Origin: CAVTWS01 sp963738445
Lineage (GTDB): Bacteria; Actinomycetota; Acidimicrobiia; Acidimicrobiales; SHLQ01
DNA: 64,000 nt
NCBI GenBank assembly: GCA_963738445.1
Contig: CAVTWS010000023.1
Coordinates: 455,076 to 519,075 of the forward strand
Direction of reading: 5' to 3'
In this document: one piece after another, positions 63,720 to 64,000 of the stretch
How the letters are laid out: every line of letters starts with the position of its first letter
Numbering within the stretch: the stretch's first letter is position 1
Position numbers and translations under genes: made by a program
Notes under the pieces: generated by a model
Seen by the model: the letters and a program-made list of their open reading frames with translations, nothing else
Databases searched by the model: none
Told to the model about the DNA's origin: nothing

Positions 63720-64000
63720 CCGTCGACGAGCTCGAGCGGTTGATGGTCGACGCTGTGCATCGTTGGCCCGAGCTGCGCGCCGAGTTGGCCGAAGCGGTCG
63801 ACGAGGATCTGTTCGGCGATGTCCGGTGGCGCAATGCCTTCCGAGCGGGCTGTGCCTGTGATCCGGCGTTGCCGTTGTTCGACGTCGCTCGGGCGATGTC
63901 GCGGGCATCTGGCAGGTCGGTGCTGGAGCTGGTGTGCATCGCTGCCGACAACGGCGCCGTGCTCGATGCTCGGCGGGCACTCGACGCGGTGCCGTTGCTG
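63716..64000 (+). CDS. hypothetical protein, 3' end missing
   Basis: 95 codons open to the right edge from GTG 63716, which overlaps the previous stop as GTGA. It reads VTVDELERLMVDAVHRWPEL, then EAVDEDLFGDVRWRNAFRAG and LFDVARAMSRASGRSVLELV. It is helical, with a cysteine pair in GCACDP. Not recognised. The tight coupling suggests a two-gene unit with the small protein before it. Confidence 0.6.
   Translation, partial: MTVDELERLMVDAVHRWPELRAELAEAVDEDLFGDVRWRNAFRAGCACDPALPLFDVARAMSRASGRSVLELVCIAADNGAVLDARRALDAVPLL

Overview
This is a high-GC window, roughly two thirds G+C by eye, from an actinobacterium, most likely class Acidimicrobiia; that class assignment is inference. The case rests on four things. 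There is a conservon (Cvn) signalling operon and a DUF3367/AftD-type arabinosyltransferase. The order tlyA-nadK-recN-(membrane protein)-pyrG-NUDIX-xerD ... scpA-scpB-rluB ... cmk ... der matches the one I recall for Rv1694-Rv1713 of Mycobacterium tuberculosis. Many genes are leaderless, with a TANNNT box 6-9 nt before a GTG or ATG start.

Layout, left to right. 1-5128: a DUF4388 gene (minus) facing a CvnABCD-like operon (sensor kinase, roadblock, DUF742, small GTPase). 5180-17023: a cell-envelope glycan region with a GT2 gene (+), a minus-strand operon (FAD oxidoreductase, GT4, AftD-like giant, alpha/beta hydrolase, small membrane protein) and two GT-C membrane transferases (+). 17063-24243: mixed genes (isochorismatase, small unknowns, AlkA-like glycosylase, GGDEF-EAL, lipoprotein-like, class I aldolase). 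24423-28109: korA-korB and a HAD phosphatase. 28227-36528: a nine-PKD surface protein converging on a MoxR-DUF58-TgpA operon. 36787-60926: a long mostly plus-strand housekeeping block covering rRNA methylation, NAD kinase, recN, CTP synthase, chromosome segregation (xerD, scpAB), prephenate and aromatic synthesis (aroH, tyrA, and aroA fused to cmk), plsC, ispH, a DUF512 radical-SAM protein, der, a PP2C phosphatase, a lipid kinase and xth. 61244-64000: the edge of an integrative element inserted in a tRNA-Pro(GGG) gene. It carries the tRNA 3' fragment, a tyrosine integrase, an excisionase-like HTH gene and unknown ORFs, and continues past the right edge.

Two window-wide patterns matter when using this annotation. 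First, about 22 single-base frameshifts break 15 genes, including essential ones (pyrG, trpS, scpA). About 19 of the 22 are +1, and every repaired length is a whole number of codons, so sequencing or assembly insertions are the simplest cause. Broken genes are given here at full extent. Second, several genes end in short perfect or near-perfect tandem repeats (15-48 bp period) that lie across or just before the stop codon, often with a hairpin. I know of no description of this and consider it, with the integrative-element edge, the most interesting part of the window.
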